Assembly: GCA_029259995.1 (NCBI GenBank) | Contig: JAJDEC010000016.1 | Span: forward strand, 1 to 14,262 | DNA: 14,262 nt | Direction of reading: 5' to 3' | Origin: Phycisphaerae bacterium | GTDB taxonomy: Bacteria > Planctomycetota > Phycisphaerae > UBA1845 > UTPLA1 | In this document: positions 1-6,131 of the stretch, piece after piece | How the letters are laid out: every line of letters begins with the position of its first letter | How positions within the stretch are numbered: position 1 is the stretch's first letter | The notes under the pieces: model-generated | Seen by the model: only the letters and a program-made list of their open reading frames with translations | What the model was told of the DNA's origin: nothing | Database searches by the model: none | Translations under genes and position numbers: made by a program

Positions 1-483
1 GCTCGTGGCGATGGAATACGGCGACGCCATCACGCAGTCCGCGTCGGTGAAACAAAGCCAATCCCCCGTCGCCATGTCCGCGGCAACACGCATCGCATTG
101 TTCTTGCCGAACCATCCATCGGGAAGCTCTTCGACATGCGCGATCTTCAGTCGCGAATCCTCGGCGGCGAGTCGACGGAGGATCTCCGGCGTGGCGTCCG
201 TGCTTCGATCGTCGACGCAGACAATTTCCAGATTCGGATACGACTGGGCGAACAGTGAACGAATGCACGCCTCAATGTTCGACGCTTCATCTCTTGCGGC
301 AACGAGCACACTCAGCCTTGGCAGCACGGCGGCGTCGGCATCGCTGATCTTGCCTGGCCGCAACGACGGCACGATCCGATCGATGAATCCCAGCACGACC
401 AGGCGCAACGCCCACATGATGAGCGTGAAGACGACGAGAATATACAGCGATTGGTAAAGCAATTTGACAGCGTCTTCGCGCAA
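1..483 (-). CDS. Family 2 glycosyltransferase, membrane-anchored (C-terminus beyond window)
   Basis: This encodes the first 161 residues of a GT-A fold (GT2) glycosyltransferase; the rest lies left of base 1. One strong hydrophobic segment (residues 11-34) precedes the catalytic domain. Visible motifs are LSVLVAARDE (58-66 region), the nucleotide-binding VDD (90-92), GWFGKN (123-128) and the metal-binding DADC (147-150). The GWxGKN element is typical of the membrane-linked GT2 group that includes HpnB-like and CrtQ-like enzymes, which transfer sugars to lipids; acceptor and sugar cannot be told from this fragment. No ATG lies ahead of the membrane segment. TTG at 483 is my choice because it keeps the whole helix; TTG at 462 is the alternative. 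ATG at 417 would remove most of the helix. A GGAG at 498-501 sits 14 bases ahead of TTG 483, longer than usual. The frame is continuous with the upstream small membrane protein apart from one TAG. Family call is firm, start is uncertain. Confidence 0.83.
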   Translation of the reverse strand, partial: MREDAVKLLYQSLYILVVFTLIMWALRLVVLGFIDRIVPSLRPGKISDADAAVLPRLSVLVAARDEASNIEACIRSLFAQSYPNLEIVCVDDRSTDATPEILRRLAAEDSRLKIAHVEELPDGWFGKNNAMRVAADMATGDWLCFTDADCVMASPYSIATS

Positions 484-507
484 CGGCGCGCCGACGACTC
501 CGGTAGG

Positions 508-777
508 CTATATGAATTCGTGCAACCAATAGACGACGACAATGCCTGTGCCGTAGGCCACGATGCGCATCAACTCCGATTGAAAATGGCCGCCGCGAAG
601 GCGCAACAGGTGAAGAACAATGTATCGCCGCATCAACGCCCGCTCGCGCTGAGGTTCGCCGAGATACGTCAGCCAGCCAGCGAGCCAGCGAATCGTCACG
701 ACAATCGCATAGACCGAACAGGCGACGGCCAGAATCCATCGCCAGATCTCGAATAAGTCGCGATCAAAGAGTGTCAC
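508..777 (-). CDS. Small two-helix membrane protein, unknown function
   Basis: An 89-residue protein with two hydrophobic segments (about residues 11-37 and 68-86) joined by a basic loop rich in Arg (43-62). Its GTG start overlaps the yggS stop as GTGA (774-777), so translation is probably coupled to yggS. In many bacteria yggS is followed by yggT/ylmG, a small membrane protein of similar length with two helices, and this gene sits in that place. However, I cannot see the usual YGGT signature residues (the Asn-Pro and Pro-rich loop), so homology is only a suggestion from position, length and topology. The stop is TAG at 508-510, and the same frame stays open beyond it into the glycosyltransferase. 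That the gene is real rests on the coupled start, the fitting gap between neighbours and a clean membrane topology. Confidence 0.62.
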   Translation of the reverse strand: MTLFDRDLFEIWRWILAVACSVYAIVVTIRWLAGWLTYLGEPQRERALMRRYIVLHLLRLRGGHFQSELMRIVAYGTGIVVVYWLHEFI

Positions 778-1565
778 TCGTCCGTCTCATCATCTGAATC
801 GGAACTCATCGTCATCCCCTCGAACAGTGTCGATCCGAGTCGGACGAGCGTCGCACCACATTCGATCGCAACTTCGAAGTCCGTGCTCATCCCCATCGAC
901 AAGTGCCGGAACTCGGGACCGACGAATCGCTCGCCGCGCAGATCGTCGAATACGTCGCGCAGGCGATTGAAGTAGAGTCTCAATTCATCCGGCGTACTTT
1001 CCAGGGGCGCCATCGTCATGAGGCCGCTGAGTTGAATTCCGGGCCATTCCTGGAAATGCTCGGCAAGGTGCGTTACGGCGCCGACGGCGACGCCATGCTT
1101 GGTCCGTTCGCCGCTCGTGTTGACTTGCAGCATCATCTCGACTTTCTTGCCGAGCTTCGTGGCCTGCAAATGGAGATCCTCGGCGAGCCGCAGGCTGTCT
1201 ACGCTGTGGATGAGCTCAACCCAGGGCACGACCATCTTGACTTTGTTTCGCTGCATGTGGCCGATCATGTGCCACTTCGGTCGAACGATGCTGTCCTTAC
1301 TGCCAAGCACGGCCTTTCGTTCGGACAATTCGTGCAACATGCCCGCCCGTTGATTCAATTGCTGGGCGCGGCTTTCGCCGATGTCGGTCAGACCGATGTC
1401 AATCGCAGCGCGAACCACTTCCATGTCGACGTATTTGGTGACGGCAACGATGCCGACGTCGGCAGGATTTCGAGATCCTCGCTCACAGGCCGCCGCGATG
1501 CGGTCGCGCACGCGCTTCAGGTTCTCAGTCAGCTTACGTTTCAGATTTGTCGACTTGGTGATCAC
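774..1565 (-). CDS. yggS: YggS/PROSC family pyridoxal-phosphate-binding protein
   Basis: A 263-residue member of the YggS/PLPBP family, which binds PLP without known catalysis and helps keep B6 vitamer and amino-acid pools balanced in the cytoplasm. It folds as a single alanine-racemase-type barrel. Residue Lys44 in AVTKY (41-45) is the expected Schiff-base lysine. Further family motifs follow in order: DIGESRAQQ, WHMIGHMQRNK, HSVDS, QVNTSGE, LMTMAP and LSMGMSTDFE near the end, the phosphate-binding region. About 30 residues exceed the usual length; part of this is an acidic Ser/Asp/Glu tail. The start is GTG at 1565, the only start before an in-frame TGA a few codons upstream; AGGGAC lies about 12 bases before it. 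It lies 69 bases after the EEP-family gene and overlaps the next gene, so it is likely mid-operon. Confidence 0.95.
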   Translation of the reverse strand: MITKSTNLKRKLTENLKRVRDRIAAACERGSRNPADVGIVAVTKYVDMEVVRAAIDIGLTDIGESRAQQLNQRAGMLHELSERKAVLGSKDSIVRPKWHMIGHMQRNKVKMVVPWVELIHSVDSLRLAEDLHLQATKLGKKVEMMLQVNTSGERTKHGVAVGAVTHLAEHFQEWPGIQLSGLMTMAPLESTPDELRLYFNRLRDVFDDLRGERFVGPEFRHLSMGMSTDFEVAIECGATLVRLGSTLFEGMTMSSDSDDETDE

Positions 1566-1634
1566 GGAGAGCGCGTCCCTTCGTCCCGGTCACTATGGAC
1601 TCGCAACAGGCAGATTTCGAGGGTCTTGTCGCAA

Positions 1635-2474
1635 TCATACCGGACTTTGGGCACTGGCAAAAGCACATTTGGCGGGCAGTTTGATCGTCGCCAGAACCGC
1701 CTTGTGATCTGATCCGCCGCCCGGCATGACGTCATAGTCGCAAAGAACCGCGTCTCCACGTACAAAAACGTGGTCGATGACGAAAGGAATGCCGTATGTC
1801 GGGCGCGTCGGCCGTATTTTCGATTTCGCCACGTCACGGGCGTTCTGCCAGTCGCGCTTCATTCTGCGAAAGGCCGGCGCGACGGAAAAGGTGTTGAAGT
1901 CCCCCGCCGCCACGACTGGCCCGAGGCATGTCGACGCCCAACGCGATAAGTGGCCCACTTCGTTAAGGCGAAGGCCTTCCGACGGCAGGAACATCAACAA
2001 GGGCGGCCCCAGCATGGGCGACAGATGGACATTCGCCATCGTGAATTGAACGTCGCTCACTTGAACCCGATTGACGAGGCCGTATGCGGGCGTCGGCCAT
2101 GCGCGAAGTAGTCGCCGGTCGGAGACGCCGTCGCGCGCCAACGTCATGTTCGCGATGCGTTTCTTATTCTTTCCCCACAGAAATGCGAAGTCATGAGGCA
2201 TTCCGATGTCGTCTGCGATTTGATCGAGGGGGACGGCGGGTTCGTAGGAAGAGCCTTCGGGAACCAATTCCTGGAGGCAGATGACATCCGCATCCGCATC
2301 GCGAATGACGGCAAGGGATTCGGACCAACGACGGCCGAAGAGAATGTTGTATGTCAGAATCCGAATCGAGCCCTTCCGCGGCGGCGACCATTGAAGGTCC
2401 GCCGACGCAGAATGGCTGACGACGCCGCGACGAGAAGCATTGGCGTCGTGATAGACTGTGCCTCCGACGTTCAT
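1635..2474 (-). CDS. Endonuclease/exonuclease/phosphatase (EEP) family protein
   Basis: A 279-residue protein with the full set of active-site motifs of the Mg-dependent EEP fold (exonuclease III, DNase I, inositol phosphatases and sphingomyelinases): Asn43 in TYNIL, Glu69 in CLQE, His150 in ANVHL, Asp192/Asn194 in GDFN, Asp234-His235 in IDHVFV and Asp256-His257 in SDHKAV. It should therefore be an active phosphodiesterase or phosphatase, but the fold alone does not give the substrate (nucleic acid, phospholipid or phospho-sugar). I see no signal peptide; the first 35 residues look unstructured. The start is ATG 2474, preceded by GAGG five bases upstream; an in-frame GTG at 2522 is possible but has no better ribosome site. 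It lies 153 bases after the sugar-phosphate transferase gene and 69 bases before yggS, so it may be part of the same run or have its own promoter. Confidence 0.88.
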   Translation of the reverse strand: MNVGGTVYHDANASRRGVVSHSASADLQWSPPRKGSIRILTYNILFGRRWSESLAVIRDADADVICLQELVPEGSSYEPAVPLDQIADDIGMPHDFAFLWGKNKKRIANMTLARDGVSDRRLLRAWPTPAYGLVNRVQVSDVQFTMANVHLSPMLGPPLLMFLPSEGLRLNEVGHLSRWASTCLGPVVAAGDFNTFSVAPAFRRMKRDWQNARDVAKSKIRPTRPTYGIPFVIDHVFVRGDAVLCDYDVMPGGGSDHKAVLATIKLPAKCAFASAQSPV

Positions 2475-2627
2475 CGTGCCCTCGAAATCCCTGAGACTTC
2501 CCGCGACGCCCTTTCCCCTCACGATTTCAATCGGTTATTGCGAATGTTGTGTTTTGATATGGACAGGCAAAGTCCCGGAAAACATGGACGGCTGCGCATC
2601 GGAACCCGGCCCGGTTCGCGAATCGGT

Positions 2628-3746
2628 TTATCGGGAGTTTGTACGCGTTGCCGCATCGTCGACGCGGAGCAGGCCGAGTTGCACGCTTAGCGAGGCGGCA
2701 ATGACAGGAACAAGAACGGCGGGGATGACGAACCAGGGCGACGGAATGTGAATGAGAACATTTCCGAGTACGGCCAAGGCCAGTGCGAGCACGTAACAGC
2801 TCAGAACCGTCTGACGCACGGTCAGATTGCGATCTCGCAGCTGGTCGTAGAAATGGCTCCGATCCCCGATAAACAGCGGCTTCCCATTGAGTCGTCGCCG
2901 GGTAACGGCGAGGCAGGTGTCAAAAATCGGAAACCCGAACACGAACATCCCCGCGATCAGTCCGCGCCAGGAATAGGACGCCGCCGCAAGAAGCAACAAG
3001 AGACCGACGGAACCGCCCAGGAGCAATGAACCGCTATCGCCCATGAACATTGACGCGGGATTGAAATTGAAGAGAAGGAATGCGGCACACGCGCCAACGA
3101 CGCAAAGACTGACACACAGGCCGATCGATGCAGAATCGTGCATTGCCGGAGCGAATGACGCTGCCCCCTGATAAAACAGGCAGGCGAAGCCGGCAGCACT
3201 GATACCGAGCACGCCGGCGCAGAGTCCATCCAGCCCGTCGATCAAGTTGGTTGCATTCGTCGCGCTGGCGAACAGGCAGGCTGCAAGAATCGTCGTCAGG
3301 ACGCTCGTGATCCGTTCGTTGATATCCCCGGTCGCGAAGGCAATGTCCGCGAGCATCAACTTCGGCGCGATGATGCCGATGCCGGCGATCACGATAACGA
3401 CAGGTGAGGCCAATTGAACGAGCAAACGAAGCCTTGGCGGCAAATGACGTATGTCGTCGATCAGGCCAAGCAACATCAGAATCGTCATCGAGGCGGTTAT
3501 CGCCATCGCTGTTTTGGCGGTCAACGCACCGATGCCGACAGCCGTGATGATGCCGGCCAGCCAGCCGCAGTAGATTGCCACGCCGCCGAGATAGGGAATC
3601 GGTTTCGCATGCGGCTTGAGGCCGGCATCGGGGCGATCGAAGAGATCCAGACGGATCGCCAGGCGCCGAACCAAGGGGCCCGTCGCGAGGCAACCAGTCA
3701 ATGAGGCCAGCAGGATCCAGATCATTTGAATCGTGGCAGAGCGCAT
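2628..3746 (-). CDS. Polyprenyl-phosphate sugar-1-phosphate transferase (MraY/WecA superfamily)
   Basis: A 372-residue polytopic inner-membrane enzyme of the PNPT family, which moves a sugar-1-phosphate from a UDP-sugar onto undecaprenyl phosphate and so starts a lipid-linked glycan. Motifs: DRPDAGLKPHAKPIPYLGG (37-55), Asp97-Asp98 in GLIDD, NATNLIDGLDGL (164-175) with Asp170/Asp173, the metal-binding NPASMFMGDSGS (229-240) with Asp237, and a cytoplasmic loop GDRSHFYDQL (295-303) carrying the conserved His298. The His loop resembles WecA/TagO rather than MraY, and the gene is not in a cell-wall cluster, so a WecA-like role in surface polysaccharide is more likely than peptidoglycan. Around ten hydrophobic segments are visible. 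ATG 3746 is chosen because an earlier in-frame start would overlap the aminotransferase gene by 40 bases; no strong ribosome site is seen. It lies 37 bases after the aminotransferase, consistent with an operon. Confidence 0.93.
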   Translation of the reverse strand: MRSATIQMIWILLASLTGCLATGPLVRRLAIRLDLFDRPDAGLKPHAKPIPYLGGVAIYCGWLAGIITAVGIGALTAKTAMAITASMTILMLLGLIDDIRHLPPRLRLLVQLASPVVIVIAGIGIIAPKLMLADIAFATGDINERITSVLTTILAACLFASATNATNLIDGLDGLCAGVLGISAAGFACLFYQGAASFAPAMHDSASIGLCVSLCVVGACAAFLLFNFNPASMFMGDSGSLLLGGSVGLLLLLAAASYSWRGLIAGMFVFGFPIFDTCLAVTRRRLNGKPLFIGDRSHFYDQLRDRNLTVRQTVLSCYVLALALAVLGNVLIHIPSPWFVIPAVLVPVIAASLSVQLGLLRVDDAATRTNSR

Positions 3747-3783
3747 CGGCGCTCGCGCAACGAGGAACAGCGTCTCGTGCAGA

Positions 3784-4911
3784 TTAGTTGTAGAACGCCT
3801 GAATCTCCGCGGCGACGCGCTCAATTTGCCCGTCGGTCAATTCCGGATAGATCGGCAACGCCAGCACTTCGTTCGCGGCTGTTTCACAAGTCGGCAGATC
3901 ATTGTGTTTGCCGCCATACTGGGCGAAGCAATCCTGCAGATGCAGCGGCACGGGATAGTAGATTTCCGTCGAAATTCCGCGATCTGCGAGGTGTTTGCGC
4001 AATTCATCCCGCCGCGGCGCGGCGATCACGTATTGGTTGTAGATCGACTTGTTGCCGTCGGCGATCCTGGGACACTTGACCGGCGCACCAGCAAGCAGCG
4101 AATCGTACTTCACTGCGTTTTCGATTCGGCCCTTCGACCAACTGTCCAGATGCGGCAGCTTGACGCGCAGGATCGCGGCCTGGAGCGCGTCGAGTCGAAA
4201 GTTTCCGCCGATGTGCGAGTGATAGTATTTCGGCTCGGCGCCGTGATTGCGGAACAGACGGCACATGTGCGCCACGTCGGCGTCATTCGTCACGATCATG
4301 CCGGCATCGCCGAACGCGCCAAGGTTCTTGCTGGGGAAGAATGACAGCGTGCCCATCAGGCCCATCGAACAGGCCTGTCTTCCCTTGTATGTCGATCCGA
4401 TCGATTGGGCCGAGTCTTCCATAACGGCGATTCCGCGCTGGGCGGCCAGCGCGAGAATCTCATCCATTTCCGCACACTGGCCGAACAGGTGCACGGGAAT
4501 GATCAGCTTTGTCTTTTCCGTGAGTTTCGGCGCGATACAGGCCGCCGTCAGGTTGTACGTATCGGGATCGACGTCCGCGAAGACCGGCGTGGCGCCCAAT
4601 CGCGAAACGCATCCCGCCGTCGCAAAGAAGGTGAAGCTCGGCACGACGACTTCGTCGCCCGGACCGATCCCCATGGCCATCATGCCGCACAGCAGCGCGT
4701 CGGTCCCCGAGCTCATACCGATGCCGAATTCGCATCCGCAATAGTCCGCGATCTCGCGCTCGCACGCCTCGACTTCGGGACCTCCGATGAACCACTGCGA
4801 ATCGCAGACGCGATCCATCGCAACGCGCATCTCTTTTCGCAGGGGCTCGTATTGTCCTCGCAAATCCAACAATGGAATCGGCTCGTTCTTCATCGTCATG
4901 GTCGTTGTCAC
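3784..4911 (-). CDS. DegT/DnrJ/EryC1/StrS family sugar aminotransferase
   Basis: A 375-residue PLP enzyme of the sugar aminotransferase family, which converts a keto group on a nucleotide sugar to an amine, normally with glutamate as donor. Motifs in order: SSGTDALL (67-74) for phosphate binding, PGDEVVVPSFTFFAT, EDSAQSIG (165-172) with Asp166 contacting the pyridine nitrogen, and SFFPSKNLGAFGDAGM (190-205) with the Schiff-base Lys195; the C-terminal YYPVPLHLQ block is also typical. Overall it looks most like the WbpE/UDP-3-keto-sugar group, but the exact sugar cannot be settled by reading. GTG 4911 is chosen because GGAGAG lies eight bases before it; ATGs at 4899 and 4893 are alternatives. 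It heads the run that continues with the polyprenyl-phosphate transferase, so it probably supplies an amino sugar for a lipid-linked glycan. A candidate promoter lies at 4976-5004. Confidence 0.95.
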   Translation of the reverse strand: MTTTMTMKNEPIPLLDLRGQYEPLRKEMRVAMDRVCDSQWFIGGPEVEACEREIADYCGCEFGIGMSSGTDALLCGMMAMGIGPGDEVVVPSFTFFATAGCVSRLGATPVFADVDPDTYNLTAACIAPKLTEKTKLIIPVHLFGQCAEMDEILALAAQRGIAVMEDSAQSIGSTYKGRQACSMGLMGTLSFFPSKNLGAFGDAGMIVTNDADVAHMCRLFRNHGAEPKYYHSHIGGNFRLDALQAAILRVKLPHLDSWSKGRIENAVKYDSLLAGAPVKCPRIADGNKSIYNQYVIAAPRRDELRKHLADRGISTEIYYPVPLHLQDCFAQYGGKHNDLPTCETAANEVLALPIYPELTDGQIERVAAEIQAFYN

Positions 4912-4975
4912 TACGAATACTCTCCAACTGCCAACTCAACAAACGCCGGGCAACTTGCGCCGCACACGCCCGAAT

Positions 4976-5004
4976 GTTCTAATCGGATTGGACGCGCATG
5001 ACAA
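4976..5004 (-). promoter_or_regulatory. Candidate sigma70-type promoter for the aminotransferase run
   Basis: On the minus strand, TTGTCA (4999-5004) and TAGAAC (4976-4981) are separated by exactly 17 bases, matching the consensus at 9 of 12 positions. Transcription would begin near 4969, giving a leader of about 58 bases before the GTG at 4911. The -35 hexamer is the T-rich tail of the korB terminator hairpin. It is a pattern match only. Confidence 0.35.
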
Positions 5005-5040
5005 AGGGCCGTCTCGCCTGGATCGGCAAAACGGCCCTGT
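5003..5040 (-). terminator. Hairpin terminator after korB
   Basis: The arms AGGGCCGT (5005-5012) and ACGGCCCT (5031-5038) form a perfect 8-base-pair stem, with a shorter GCC/GGC stem inside the 18-base loop. In the minus direction the stem is followed by TTTGT, a short T run. It begins about 50 bases after the korB stop, the expected place for an intrinsic terminator of the korAB transcript. The weak T run makes efficiency uncertain. Confidence 0.62.
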
Positions 5041-5088
5041 TTAAGTGTCGTTGCGGGGCATTTCGTCTGAAGATCGCCAATCGATCGA

Positions 5089-6108
5089 TCAGACGTCCCA
5101 GGTATCGCCTTCGAGGAGAATATCCTCAAGCTTGCCGGGGCCTTTCGCCTTGACGGCGTCATTGATCTGCTTGTGCACGCCCTGTTCGAACAGGGGCTGA
5201 TCAACACATCGGAGCACGCCCATCGGTTCGGGGAATTCGGGATATCGCATTCGGCTGAGCAGGTAGGCCAGGCTCGGCTCGCCCAGTTTCTCGTCGTGGA
5301 AGAGCAGATCGTCTTCCTTCATGTTGCCGTCCTTGAGCGACACGATTTCGGGTTCGAGGCCGTTGAGACGGATGCCCTTGTCGCCGTCCTTGCCGAAGAT
5401 CATCGGCTTGCCGTGCTCCAGATAGAGCGTCGTGTCGTCCTTTTGCTCCTTTTCCGTCGCGAACAGAAACGCGCCATCATTGAAGATGTTGCAGTTCTGA
5501 TAGATCTCGATGAACGCCGTGCCACGATGCTCGGCAGCCCGCTTGATCATTGCCGCCATGTGCTGAACGTTTCGATCGACGGTCCGCGCCACGAACGACG
5601 CTTCGGCACCGATCGCGATCGACAGCGGATGCAGCGGATTATCGACGGAGCCCATCGGCGTCGACTTGGTCTTCTTGCCAAGCTCGGACGTCGGCGAGTA
5701 CTGCCCCTTCGTCAAACCGTAGATACGATTGTTGAACAGCAGGATGTTGACGTCGAGATTGCGGCGGATCGCGTGAATCAAGTGGTTTCCGCCGATGCTC
5801 AGACCGTCGCCGTCGCCGGTAACGACAAAGACGGTCAGCTCGGGGTTGGCCACTTTGACACCGGTCGCGAGGGCCGGCGCACGACCGTGAATCGTGTGGA
5901 ACCCGTAGGTGTTCATGTAATACGGGAATCGACTGGAGCAGCCGATACCCGACACGAACACGATCTTCTCGCGCGGTATGCCCAGATCGGGCATGATCTT
6001 CTTCACCTGCGCCAGGATTGCATAATCCCCACATCCGGGGCACCAGCGGATTTCCTGATCGCTTGCAAAATCTTTTGCCGTCAGTTGCGGCAGCGCTTCA
6101 GTTGACAT
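5089..6108 (-). CDS. korB: 2-oxoacid:ferredoxin oxidoreductase, beta (TPP-binding) subunit
   Basis: A 339-residue beta subunit of a KorAB-type enzyme, which oxidatively decarboxylates a 2-oxoacid, most likely 2-oxoglutarate, to the acyl-CoA while reducing ferredoxin in the cytoplasm. It can run in reverse in reductive carbon fixation. Residues 21-27 (RWCPGCG) carry the first cysteines of the iron-sulfur ligand set and SGIGCSS (53-59) another. Thiamine diphosphate and magnesium are bound by GDGDGLSIGGNH (98-109) and NNRIYGLTKGQYSPT (126-140). Length is typical of the two-subunit class. ATG 6108 begins 23 bases after the korA stop, so the two are one operon. The KorAB pair with no separate gamma or delta subunit favours 2-oxoglutarate over pyruvate, but the substrate is inferred from subunit layout only. 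Confidence 0.95.
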   Translation of the reverse strand: MSTEALPQLTAKDFASDQEIRWCPGCGDYAILAQVKKIMPDLGIPREKIVFVSGIGCSSRFPYYMNTYGFHTIHGRAPALATGVKVANPELTVFVVTGDGDGLSIGGNHLIHAIRRNLDVNILLFNNRIYGLTKGQYSPTSELGKKTKSTPMGSVDNPLHPLSIAIGAEASFVARTVDRNVQHMAAMIKRAAEHRGTAFIEIYQNCNIFNDGAFLFATEKEQKDDTTLYLEHGKPMIFGKDGDKGIRLNGLEPEIVSLKDGNMKEDDLLFHDEKLGEPSLAYLLSRMRYPEFPEPMGVLRCVDQPLFEQGVHKQINDAVKAKGPGKLEDILLEGDTWDV

Positions 6109-6131
6109 GATTGCGTATCCGTTTCGAAAGG

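Noticed and set aside
3747..3824. A 26-residue N-terminal extension of the sugar-phosphate transferase
   Set aside because: It would overlap the aminotransferase by 40 bases and adds a basic, non-membrane stretch not expected in the family.
5173..6105. A 310-residue plus-strand open frame over korB
   Set aside because: Antisense shadow of KorB; low-complexity Arg/Val/Asp composition and no motif.
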